From Pezicula radicicola (Eukaryota; Ascomycota; Leotiomycetes; Helotiales; Dermateaceae): DNA of 64,000 nucleotides. This document shows, in pieces, positions 1 to 11,424 of the stretch (positions are counted from its first letter, which is position 1; each line of letters opens with the position of its first letter). The notes beneath the pieces are model-generated. The model saw only the letters and a program-made list of their open reading frames with translations, made no database searches and was not told the DNA's origin. A program made the translations under genes and the position numbers. Location: positions 186,001 through 250,000 of the forward strand of contig PDUO01000009.1 in the NCBI GenBank assembly GCA_003008705.1, written 5' to 3'.

Positions 1-1546
1 AAATATATATTAATCGAAAGAGAAGAACCTACTTTATATTTACAATAGGACACGGGAATATAATTAATACTATAGAAATAGTTATTTAATAAAAGATATA
101 AATTTTTAATTTTGCCTAACGGCTTTACACTAAAATTGGAACCAAACTTCCTCAGACGCTTCGCCAGAGATTTGCCCTTCCTTCTGTATTTGGTTTAGCT
201 TACTCTCGCTTAATAAATCTACGGTAATTCTCTGGCGTGCCGTCTGATTTATGAGATAAGAGTGAACCTCTATTTTCTCATCCGCTTCGCATCCCAACTA
301 CAAAAGCGGTCTCCAATCGCATCACCATTCAGAACTTCATCACTCCCAGCTCGAAGAGAGTTCATTATTCGCTGCCATTATGAGTTACGACCTTGATTGC
401 CGAAAGGCAAAATGCACACGTCCCCCTTGGCTGCGAGGCCCTGAGACACGCTTACAATAAACGATATACTTCAAGCTTAGAGGCAAAAGCAATATTTGAG
501 TTATTAATTTATTTTTCCTCATGCTGTTCTTCAGCTTGTCCCGGCAGCCAAAAGTCTGGGATGCAATAATCAATATTGTCTGCATACACGAAACCCAAAT
601 TCGGCATTGCCCCGATACAGTATGTCCAGCAGCCACGACTTGCAGATGTCTGGCACATCATTGCTGTTTGAATTCCCACCATACTTAGACGTATCTTACG
701 GATACGAAGGTTTTAGCAAGAGTCTTGAATCAAAAGACTACTCAGCAACGTCAGCTACAACTTGGCAGCGCCTATTACTTAAGAGTTATCACACGCGGCT
801 ATTCTTGTCCCACCAAGACTTACTTTACCCTGACGTTTGAGACGTTTTAACTATCAGATGAACCTACAAAGTAACACGCTAGGTACAGTAATGATTCCTC
901 TAACAGTGCCTAGGTACTGTACTATTTTAGTTAAGTATTTAGAGTTGGTTGCCGTGCCGTTCGTGTCGAGAGTTGGTGAGTTTTAACTTTGGCCAACAAG
1001 CCATCGTACTCTACAGTAGTCGATGGCTGGCTATGTCCGCTATAGCCCGGTACTTTTGAAAAATACTCTTCATCGTTTACAGTATGTGAATTGACCGCAA
1101 GTTTTGCCAGATTTGGGCCCATCGCTTCAAAATATTGAGCACTCGTTGATATAGAATTCCAGAAATGCTCTGTCACTATCTTTCATATGCAGTGGAACAG
1201 ATTACCGTATCTTGGTACTTGGGCATGCTAGTATTTCGTCGAATTACGAATATGATGATGGGTTGATGGGATACCGGCATACCATTCTCCCCGGGAAAGC
1301 TTTCCCATAGCTTGTAGCGGGCACACCAGCAGGCACGATATCGCTATTCCGTCCGTGCCATTGGCTAGTATGTGGCTGCATCCCTACCCAAGCATGCTGG
1401 GTCCTGCAGCTAGCCGACGACCCTCTAGCTGCTGCTACCTACAGACACTTTGCAAATTTGATGCGAGTACCAAGTAACGCCATATATGGAAGACGCAGCC
1501 TCTTCCACCTCCACAATATGCATTCGCTCAACTTCTGCCACGTACA
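1..1546. other. AT-rich gene-poor region
   Basis: No supportable gene. The first 600 bases are very AT-rich and only short unconserved open frames occur. The last 100 bases before the downstream receptor gene presumably hold its promoter and leader. No tRNA, palindromic element or tandem repeat was seen. Confidence 0.5.
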
Positions 1547-3387
1547 ATGTTGCTCCATGGAGCAGTTTTCCTTGCCTATGCTACAATAGTAAATGCTCTT
1601 GATCTAACACAAATCATCACAGAGATTCCAATTTGTGCAGTAAGTGTCTTCAAATATCTATCACTTAAATCAGTAGTCCTTGTGCCCAGTTTCTTCTACA
1701 TTGTACATGGCTAATGTTATATGATAAGTTAAACTGTAGTATAACTTCACTAACGACGACCTCTCCAGCATGCGGCCTCTCAGCACCAGATGCTACATGT
1801 CTATGCTCTAATACTACTCTACAACTTTCGATTTCCACTTGTGTCCAAGGAGTGTGCAATTTTACCGAGCAACTACGTATATATTCCCACACTTTAAGAT
1901 CCATGTTGGAAGATGCTAAATTGCCGCAGAGGTTGCCGAAGCGAACAACAACTTATGTCCAGATCGAAGGATTGAAAGTTGTGGTCTACAAGCAGTTTGG
2001 ATTGGTGTCGGCATGGGGACAGCGACACTCACATCTGTTCTCCTCAGATTCTACTCCCGTTTCGTGATTGCTTCGAGATTTTGGCTGGACGACTGGGCAA
2101 TACTTGTTGCGGCTGTGAGTAACACCATTGCGTATGGCATCCAACACGTAAACCCAAGCTGATTATATACGGTTTTCCAGATACTATATTGTGGAATCAT
2201 TATAACCGACGTACTTGGTAGGTCGCCTATTGCAAACTAACCAGAAAGTATCTAGTCTTAGACTAACATATTCTTCGTTGAGATTGGCAACTGGGTTTTG
2301 GGAGACACTTATGGAACGTTGAGATCAAGAATATCATACCACTAGCAAAGGTAAGACCTTACAACTGGATTTCACATACAGTCTGAGCTAAAGAACCCTA
2401 GGTCTTCTTAGCAGCCGAGGTGCTTTACGTTTTCGTCCTTGTCGCTACAAAAGTGTCTATTCTCCTATTCTACCTTCGAGTTTTCACAAGGCTATCGTTC
2501 CGCAGAGCTGTCTACGCGACCATTATGTTTGTCTTCGCGTGGGGAATAACATTTAGTTTAGCGGCTCTTTTCCCATGCCGGCCTATCAATGGTATCTGGG
2601 ATAGAACAGTTAAAGCGAAGTGTATAAATTCACAATACGCAGTATATTCCGCCGCTGGCATTGGTATCACTCAAGATGTATTGATTTTGCTTCTGCCGAT
2701 CCCGGAATTGAAGTCGCTACAGATGAGCTGGAAAAAGAAAGTGAATACTATAGTCATGTTTAGTATCGGAAGCTTGTGAGTTCCCCATTCGTTTCTCAGT
2801 AGGACATCTCATTGATATATCTATCTAGAGCTTGTATTACCAGCATGGTTCGCTTGAAATTCATCGTCCGATTTGGCAATTCCCGAGATCCAACCTGTAA
2901 GTAGAACTATCATCTCAACTCAAACCCTGATTTTCATCTTATTAACAATGTCTCAGGGGATAATGTAGCACCAGCAATCTGGTCTCTAATCGAAATAAAC
3001 GTAGCCATGATCTGTGCCTGCCTACCAGCAATCCGCGTAGTCATAAGCCACTGGATACCATCACTAGGACTTATTTCAACCACACTCTCAAACTCCAACA
3101 AACGAAATACGGATACGAAATCAACTACTTCGTCAGCCGGTTGGAGTGGATCGCGCAGGGGAACAAAACCAGACATCTATGATGGCGAGCTTGAACTTAC
3201 TGAGTCGTCGTATACGAAGGTTGACGAACCTAGTACAGGTGATATGCGTATTAATTTAGGGGGCAGGGGAACGTTTCCTTCATTAAGATATGGTACCGGT
3301 TCTGAAAATGACTTAGTTTTTCCACTTCCGCCTTCGAGTAGAAGGAGATATGATGTTGAGAGTTTGCATACTATAGATAAGGTTTAG
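1547..3387 (+). CDS. CFEM-domain Pth11-like seven-transmembrane receptor
   Basis: Cell-surface receptor of the fungal Pth11/rhodopsin-like class, which couples surface sensing to intracellular signalling in other fungi; the ligand here is unknown. Proposed exons: 1547-1639, 1690-1876, 1930-2114, 2181-2217, 2283-2350, 2402-2775, 2829-2896, 2957-3387. The start gives a signal peptide (MLLHGAVFLAYATIVNA) leading into a CFEM domain with a CGLSAPDATCLC core and CVQGVC. A fungal-rhodopsin domain follows, with RFYSR, WLDDWAI and GFGRHLW signatures, several membrane helices and an ACITSMVRLKF segment. The last exon is a polar, presumably cytoplasmic tail. Exon 2 is the weak point: its read-through version gives eight cysteines but an unusual first spacing, and an extra intron between about 1703 and 1781 is possible. 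Family assignment is firm; function is inferred from homologues. Confidence 0.85.
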
Positions 3388-4864
3388 ATATATAAATTAA
3401 GTGCAATGTCTTTGTATACTGTATTATCGATCCTGGTAGATATGATTGAGGTGCTATTAACTGTTACGTGAGATGTTGAAAAGTTCTTTTACTACCATCC
3501 TTTGTAGTCATTTAAGCTCGCTTGGTGTCTGTACCCAAGACAAGTGTCAGGCTAGGAGTAATGTATTTTGAAGGAGTACTTTAGGGAGATCGGACTAACA
3601 CTATGAAAGAATAAAATCTAACAAACTCAAAGCTTTTAGAAATAGTCAACAGCAAGGATGATTAGTGGTGCCTCATGTCTCATAACCCCAAACTAAGGCT
3701 TCATTATTGCAATGGGGCCTCCTGATAGGGAGATCACTAGCAGGCTTTACATGTTTCATAATTAGGTAAATTCTACTTCTACCTTACGAGAGATATTATA
3801 AGACGTGCAATTATGGAAGACTAGACTAGACTTGGTTCATACGTATCTACTGTGGAACATACGTGTTGCATCGTGTTGCTAAATAGAAATGGACTCGATT
3901 GTAGAATAATGTAAGGTCTAGAGGTAGTATATATATACATCTGTAGGCTGGGGGGGGGGTAGGGTATTTCCTATTGTAGTAATAGCTCGGAGTAGCCTAT
4001 TTTGGTAATACCAGATTTGGCAACACATCGTCTACATTGTCAAAGACAAAGGTTATATGAACCCTCGATCACCTTGAATATATTGCATATAGAGAAAGTG
4101 TAGAATATGGTGAAAATCATGAATGAAGGCTTGATTGCTTGCTCCCATTAGGTGGGAGGAAGCCTAGGCTTATATATTAAAGGAGAGGCACCCAAAATAG
4201 GCCCAGATCCATACAAAATGAGGCATTTAAGGTGTCGATCCATTAACGTAAAAATGGTGCCATACTGGGCCAGAATGGTCGGAATTAATCTGCGATTTCG
4301 GAGGGATCGGCGGGCGCCAGGGCCACCAGAAATGAAGATATACTAGGAACACGTGATTACAGGCCGACAGGTTATCTATAAACAGCTTCTTCTTAATTTA
4401 TAAGTCTTACTGATAATCTGACTTGAGGGGTGGAAAACGCCTATTTTTTCTATGTAGCTTCATCGAGACTCTTAGTCTTTTGGGTGGGGAGTTCTATGTT
4501 CGCTTTTCTCAAGACTAATTTCGAGTGTGTCATAAAACTTGTTTGTAATCACCTAGTGAGGCTTCTAGGTTAGCATTTGTAGTTATTTGAGTACAGTACA
4601 TCATTTTTATTCGTATATTAGCAAGGACAGACAAAGACACAATTACTTACTTCTATATAGGTAACTTTTTCGAGGTTGTTCCATTATCTTTCATTCCACC
4701 TAAGTCTCTCCAACTTTGAGTTGCCTCGCCTCCTTTCGTGCCGTCTGAACTGATCGAACAAGTGTGAAAACCGCGTTGCTTTATTCTCGAGAGAAGCTCC
4801 ACGATTCATAGTGGACATAGAGTAATATTGCGATTACTCTTTCCATTTACCTCTGCTAAACACT
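3388..4864. other. Intergenic region, AT-rich
   Basis: Tail-to-tail interval between the receptor and a zinc-cluster factor. It contains a run of ten G near 3950 and only short spurious frames (for example 4152-4346). No RNA gene or mobile element was recognised. Confidence 0.5.
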
Positions 4865-6436
4865 TCACATAATAAAGACCTGCCCTTGAGGAAGTAGCGA
4901 AGTCCATCTCTGACACGGAGTAGCAGCCCAAAGCTTCTCTAATAAACTCACTGCCTTAATATTATTAGCAAATCCCGACCACAAGTAGAAATCCTGAAAC
5001 TCCTTAGCAAAGAATGATTTTTGCTCTGGAGTCGAGCTCTCTGCTGCAACCACAAAAAGAGCCCAGACCAGAACGTGGCTTCCTGGATCTCCTTCAGGAA
5101 ATGCCTTGTATTTTTTAATGAAGTTGTCTACGAGGGCGATTGACATTGATGGTGTGAGGGTGTCGAGAGCGCGGCCTAGATATATGTTGCAAGCTTGCTG
5201 AATCAAGTCTGAAACGTACATCATTGCTGACGAATGCTCAGGATGGCTTTCAGCACAGTAGTGGAGACAGTCAAGACCTTCCTGCAGCTTGGTAGTGACT
5301 ATCCTAGCCCCTTCTTCTTCGTCCAGCAGTGGCTCTGCATATAATTGTAGCCTGTTGGAGCACGTTCATCAGTGATAGCGAGATTCGTTATTTCAATATA
5401 CGTACTTTCTTGTCTGTCGGAGGATAAATCTGTCTAAAGGGCTGTTTCCCAAACTACTTTCGCCCCCTATGTCCCGGAGCCCAATTTTGAGTAGGTTGAA
5501 AAGTAGTGGGAAATCAGCTTCTCCCGTGATCATTGCCGTAACCAACAGTACAAGTATCGTGAGTAGGTTGAAATTGTCTTGAACACTGCTGGCATCAGCA
5601 ATGTACTTATCCATCCTTACTATCAAGCCCCGAATTGCATTGGTATAAAAGGTTTGTGCAAGTGATGAGTACTTGGCCGACTTGTGTGATATATGGTAAG
5701 CAGAGGCCGACAAAACAGCATTCATAACCGATTCATCCAACTCCGCGACTGGAAGTAAGAAGGCCCTGTAACCATTAAACTTATCATCGATTGCTACCAT
5801 TGCCGGCGCAATGTTTTCAGAAACTAAGGGCGTGTCAGTATGATGTGCATACCAAATACTGAAGTGACCCAGCGTACAGTAATTGAGTAGACATCTCTTC
5901 CAGCCAGGAATCAGATCAAAGTGGTCTCTAGTTGGATCTCCCATTGATCCCAAAGATACTTCGGAATTGTTAAGTGAGAAGAATTCGTGTCCTTCTAGCC
6001 CTGAGCCGAAAGTATTACGTTTGACGACTTGACTGCTAAGCCCCGTCATGTCTTCACACGCTGACGAAGGTTGGCAGGAGGTGCTCTTTGCTACCTCCGC
6101 TAAATCATGGCACTGCTCATCAAATCCGTTGCCATCCGAATCCTTGGGCAAAGAGATGCTTTGGGGCTTCGCAAAAATGTCACTTATGCTCTTCCCGGTG
6201 AATTTCCCTCTTGAGGACATTCCATGATTGAATCTGTATCTGATGCCGAGACCGCTGCACTGCAAGCCCTTGATTGTGCATTTTTTACAGTGAGGTTCTG
6301 CGCGATCACAACTAATGCGGCGTTGAGAACACTCATAACAACCTAATCGAAAAGTCAATGCCCTGACAAGGTTTTGTGGTATCAAAAGAACCTGACCTTT
6401 GATTTTGGGAGTTGTTGGACGCTTTTTAGCGGGCAT
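4865..6436 (-). CDS. Zn2Cys6 fungal transcription factor
   Basis: Sequence-specific nuclear regulator of the fungal binuclear zinc-cluster family; target genes unknown. Exons on the minus strand: 6436-6397, 6342-5406, 5351-4865, giving 487 residues. The first intron sits immediately before the zinc cluster, a common position. Residues 15-42 carry C-x2-C-x6-C-x6-C-x2-C-x6-C (CYEC, ISCD, HCKKC, QCSG), so all six zinc ligands are present. A low-complexity linker of about 120 residues follows, then a mostly helical region (PVAELDESVMNAVLSASAYH, LVDNFIKKYKAFPEGDPGSH) of the fungal-specific-TF type 2 kind seen in arginine/acetamide-type regulators. The middle domain is shorter than the longest family members but the gene looks intact. 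No partner gene is adjacent. Confidence 0.85.
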
Positions 6437-8594
6437 TTTGGTCTAGGCCATTTTTGGCTGCACTTCTGAGAAAATAGAATGCGCTCAAAGTTTGGGATTT
6501 GATCCTGGCCGTAATCACACTAGAACAAACAAATCCCAAATTGCAATAGAAATAGAGCACTCTCCTCGTGAATGTCAAAGTCTATGTTAATATTCATTGA
6601 CGTGTTCTAGATGAAGCGAGACAAGATGCCCACTCTTAGGCCACTCCAGCGCTAGTCCATTTGAAGCAAGTCGAATGAGAACAAGAAGTTGATTATCTAG
6701 TACCACTTTTTATTGGCTACAATGGAGAACCCCTTTTACCTCGCGTAGACTACTTCGTGCTGTGACAAAGGTGCTCTTTTTCCAAGTGCAGGAACATAGA
6801 GGAATATAGAGATAGTGTCATAGAGCAAAGTAGCCTTTTTGGAGTCCTTGTGTAGGATACCACAAAGTATAGGAAATTGTGGAACTCAATCCAACTTGCA
6901 CTATGTCTAAGAACACCCAAGATGACCTACAAACTGACTCCAGAAACGACGAGACTTCGTCCTCGTCGACCTCATACTTGATGTGTGGTTAGACATATCG
7001 AAGGCCATTGCCACTGGCTTTTTGTGAGAAACTTGAAATCTTGCACTCACCGAGCGGTGAATATCTTGCTCCATTCAGAATACAAGTCCCATATCCTCCT
7101 TCCATATGCTTCTCTTCCAACTAATGGTGGAATAGGGAGGTTTGCTGCAAGCGTTTCCAAACTTGTCTTCAGTGGAACCCATACCAAGAAATAACTCTAG
7201 CGGGAAGCGGAAGGTATAAGTCCTTAAATGTTTGACATACCTATTAACTGATATCAGGACAAGGACAGAGCCATGTCTTGTACATTTGGATAGAGCTTCT
7301 TGCTAAGTAATGGGCGAATTATGTTTGGGGCATTACAAACCGGAGCAAACCATAGAGATATTTCGTCCTCCAAATGACAATGGCCTTGATTCTGCAAAAC
7401 TCCACAACAAGTCTGGATGCTCGAAGGAATTGGCTCCTCTTATCGTCTTTATCTCCTGCTGAGGTATTGCTAGTTAGTAGGACCCTTATATGATGTAGTA
7501 ATATCTGGCAACTCCAAAGAATAGCTGTCCCTCATCTATCGTTGAAGTTCAGAAGGAGACTGGGCTTGACGGCATTAGAGAACGAGGATCCAGGAAGCCT
7601 TCTCGGGATTTTGCGGTGCGTTCTCGAATGAACATTTCCATTTTCTTCCCCTCTTGCTTCCTCAGGCTCTTAAATAGTATATATGAAGCCTATTTGGAGA
7701 TAGTTGATGCAAAGCTTCTTCGCAGCCACAAAAAAAAGGTACCTTGAAGATTTCTTCAAGATACCAGAAAGAGCGGTTTGCTGGTAGGGGTTTCTCGCGT
7801 TCACCAGTATTGTCTGGATCCATTTCCCATGTATCTCATGGCAGCATAGTGGTTATGGATGCCATCATTATCGAGTAAAGGTAGCTTGGAAGTCTCGTCC
7901 ATCTGAGTCTGCATAACGTATGTGGGCAGGAGTTGAATACCAACCCCATTGCAAGCTGCTCCCTGCATTCTGTAAGCATTAAGGAAGAATCCTTTGCATG
8001 GAAAATCCACGACAAATATTTTGCGAGAAATGTACATAGCTGCCTCGTGACATTGTCTAAAGGTCATTAGCCACAGACGGTATCGTAAAATAGGGGAGGG
8101 GGAGCTGATACTCCGATCCGTTCCTCACAAAACGTAGAGACTCGAAGCAGAAGACTTTTGGCTTCGTGATCCGATAGAGCATTGTTGTTCTATAGCTTGC
8201 TGTACATAACCCCCACCTTACGCTTGAATATAGTAAATTATTCGTACGGACAAGAAAGCGCTTCCAACTTGGACACCGCAGATTGTGTAGGTGGCTCTTG
8301 CTCCACCACGGCACATGAACACACACACGATTTACGAGATGCCGACATGCTTTGGACCTGCATGGACGGTGGTACGGAGTATGGAGGATGGAGATTGGAA
8401 TATCTACATAGCCGAAGGTCCGACACGAGAGATTGTGAGAGCGCGTCGGGCCACCCATCTTCCACGTGCTTGCGCTAAATGTCGACTCTCACTCCATCTT
8501 CGACTTCTTGCAGACTAATTTCTTTCAATATAAACACAATCAGCGCCACAATAAAACATGGATATGATAGGCTAAGAACAAGAAGGGACAAAAC
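6437..8594. other. Gene-poor interval with possible gene remnants
   Basis: Between the zinc-cluster factor and the phosphatase. A 29-codon acidic, serine-rich frame starting at 6903 resembles the N-terminus of an MFS transporter but stops at once and no transporter sequence follows. The 8.06-8.52 kb part has several mutually overlapping open frames on both strands, explained by locally low stop-codon density rather than by genes. No RNA gene was seen. Confidence 0.4.
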
Positions 8595-10465
8595 GTGGAC
8601 AACCCCGCCTACAGCGAAGCTCTCAAAGAGCTTCGGATACAAGTATGGATGGAACTCCCTCAGTTCAAATTGGCTTCCGCCAGCGCAAGCTGGATCACCA
8701 CAGTCGTTCTTTTTCTCGGTATATCATTAATATTCTGTACCGTCGTTGAGGAGGTCTCCATTATGCATTTCAATTCGAGAACAAGCTTCATGACCGTTGT
8801 CGTCTCGTCTTTCGCAAGCCATAGAGTTTCGGCTGCAGTTGACCTCAACTGGTATGCGCCGAATACTACAGCTATCGATGACATTACCCAGGTTATCAAT
8901 GGATCTGGAATATACGGTTTTATATATAACAGCTCTACAACTCCAGAGAGCGAGTATGGAACGTACAATTGGTGTAACATGCCACACGTGCGAGCGACCG
9001 AGTACAAGAAGGCATCGTCGGAGTACCAGCTTCAGTATGTCGAAGTGGTAAGTAAATTTTACAAATGCTACGCTGTATCTTCCAGCTACGGGCGATGGCG
9101 ACTGTAATGCCTGGGTAGTCTCCAAGTCTCAGTAGCCCAATTCAGCTCAATGGCTGTGATAAAGCTCCAGGTCTCAAAGTCTACTTGTGTCACTACTGAT
9201 ATTCTAAATAGATTCATAGACACCATAAACGCACCGTTTACGCCGCGAATTCCTTCCCTGTCGAATCATATGGCTGGAATTGCGATGACGAAGGCCTCTT
9301 CTATTACGGACAGCCCAAAACCGGGAGAAAGTCAGCGCATGCGTACTGGCAAGGATACACATCTCCCACGAATCCATTCATACCCACCGGATTTCTAGGC
9401 AGTTGCCAATTTCCACAGATAACCGCTGAGGGTTTGGATGATTCATGGCAACATGGCCAGGACTTATACGGCGTGTATCACGATTTGCTAGGCTTCCTGC
9501 CAGACAATTCAGAAGAGCAGGTGACATTTAGGGTCACACAAAATGTGATTACCAGTGAAGTGGCCGGCATGGTAATCAACGGCATGTTTGGCACTGAAGC
9601 TGATTACCCACTTCTGATCGAGGCAAGCGGCATTGACTCCTTGGAACCCGCTTATACCTGCTCAGTGTCAGCGAATTTGTTTTCCGCGATCAAGGATTCG
9701 GCGAACTGGACTGACCATCTTACTGCTGCTGCTCCACTCTACTCTATACTGGACGATATTTCTGGCGTTTCACCTAATGATACTGGATTCCATGCCTCCT
9801 TTGACCATTACTATGACAATTTATCAGCACGTCAATGTCACGCAAAGCCATTGCCATGCAAACTCGTGAATGGTGTCAACTCCACGACTTGCGTTACTCA
9901 AGACGAAGCCAATGAGGTCTACCGTTTGGGAAACTGGGAGTATTCTTACCAATATCGAGGCGATTCCAGAAGTCTTGCTGCCAGTTCCGCTAGCTATGGT
10001 GTCTTTATAGGAGAACTTACAACTCACATCCGGGATTTTATCAGTGGGAAGAGCAACGTGATTTATAGACATAATGTCGCTCATGATGGCTCCATATCAC
10101 GATTACTCTCAATTTTGCAACTCGACGTTATGGTATGGCCTGGCATGGGTTCGGAAGTCGTCTTCGAGGTCTATAAAAAGGACACAGCAACGACAACGCC
10201 TACAACAATGGCCACAATGACCCTACAATCATCTACTGTCACCACGACCTCCCTTGCAGCCTCTCCTACTTCAACATCCGGTATAAGTACCAGCGACTAT
10301 TATATGCGCGTGCTATGGAAGGGGCAAGTTCTAAGAAGCTCAAATCCAAGTCTGGGATTGATGGATATGGTCCCATTAGAGAATATACTCGCTTACTTTG
10401 ATGGACTAGTTGGTGCGGGCGCAAGCCTTGTCCTGGGGAAGTGCAATGGTAGCATTGCTATATGA
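8595..10465 (+). CDS. Histidine acid phosphatase family protein
   Basis: Branch-2 histidine phosphatase, a family that hydrolyses phosphomonoesters through a phosphohistidine intermediate and in fungi is usually secreted or vacuolar. Exons 8595-9047 and 9212-10465 give 568 residues. The intron (GTAAGT to AAATAG) splits the protein just before the catalytic RHHKRT motif (residues 154-159 from this start), which stands for the family RHGxRxP; the acid/base pair HD lies at 442-443 (AHDGSIS). Conserved surroundings include YNWCNMPHVR, GLFYYGQ and WPGMGSEVVFEVYK. A Thr/Ser-rich stretch (about residues 477-505) precedes the last strand. The start is uncertain: Met at 8763 places the mature-type sequence AAVDLNWYAP about 25 residues in, as expected after a signal peptide, while 8595 adds 56 residues with a hydrophobic segment. 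The substrate is unknown. Confidence 0.8.
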
Positions 10466-11424
10466 TACCATGAACTATGGAGGGTACTCTTGAATTATGA
10501 GCTTCATATCATATGCTTCCACGCTCTACTATTATAATTTAATGAGATCTTAATAACCTTCGTTCTTCACCATTAGCATATTGCTAACAAGTAATCAAGA
10601 GTACAAGAACAAGAAACCGTAGATGCCCAAAGTACTTTTTCGGTTATCCAAGATGGTTGTTGAAAGCTACAGCGCGCCTGATCTTGCACGTTCAAGCCGC
10701 CTCTTCTTTTCCTGGTCTTGGTCGACTCTTATAAGCTTCCTCCCTACTAGGGGTCCTGATATGTGTACTTGTACAATGCTCCAATTGATATTTGACACAT
10801 ATTGTAGCGCTCACCGCCCTATTAGGTATCTAAAGCAAGTCAGTTACCTAAAGCAAGTCAGTTACCTAAAGCAAGTCAGTTACNCTAAAGCAAGTCAGTT
10901 ACCTAAAGCAAGTCAGTTACCTAAAGCAAGTCAGTTACTTGAGTCGAAAACAAGTGAGTTACCTCCAAGTAACTTACTCAAATTTAAAAAAGAAATACTA
11001 GCAGAACTCACGTGGCATTGTTCAAATATCAATTTTGGCATTGTACACGTATCAGAAAGCCCTGCTAGTGGTTATTCGGTTGGCTTAGGTCGAGGAACAT
11101 ATATTCCATACTTATTTAGATACCTAATGTAGTCTTCGTGTGGAAAGCGTGTAGATAAGCCTCTGGTAATTGGGTACTATGCCCACTATATTTCAAAAAA
11201 TAAGATACACTATATGAAACGTACTCTCTCCTTGCTAGTCCTCGTAAACAGAAAATAGAAGGTTGTCTGCATTGCGTCATAAATCTCTGGATATCCTTGC
11301 TACAAAGAAACATCCAAAAGCTGGATCATAGTAACGCCCCGGCGCCTACCTCCATGCGTTTAAACACATGTTGCCAAAACACATGAACGCCGCCCTATTT
11401 ATACCAAAGCTCTTCATCCCACAA
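10466..11424. other. Intergenic region containing a minisatellite
   Basis: Apart from the 18-bp tandem array at 10830-10938 and the related motif just after it, no gene is supported. A frame running through the array (10623-11132) is a product of the repeat period being a multiple of three and lacks homology cues. Confidence 0.5.
10830..10938. repeat. 18-bp tandem minisatellite, six copies, with one N
   Basis: Six perfect copies of CTAAAGCAAGTCAGTTAC lie head to tail. An ambiguous base at 10884 separates copies three and four; it breaks the 18-bp phase by one, as expected at a collapsed or poorly resolved repeat. Just downstream (about 10945-10985) are degenerate relatives, AACAAGTGAGTTACC and its near-complement GTAACTTACTC. 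The array lies between convergent genes. Confidence 0.95.

Noticed and set aside
6903..6992. Short acidic frame resembling an MFS transporter N-terminus
   Set aside because: Only 29 codons, with no transporter sequence downstream; too little to call even a pseudogene.
8057..8518. Several overlapping open frames on both strands
   Set aside because: They overlap one another in conflicting frames, show no domain content, and are explained by few stop codons in a GC-richer patch.
10623..11132. Open frame through the minisatellite
   Set aside because: The repeat unit is 18 bp, so it keeps any frame open; the encoded SYLKQV repeats have no flanking protein-like sequence, and the N makes the frame arbitrary.
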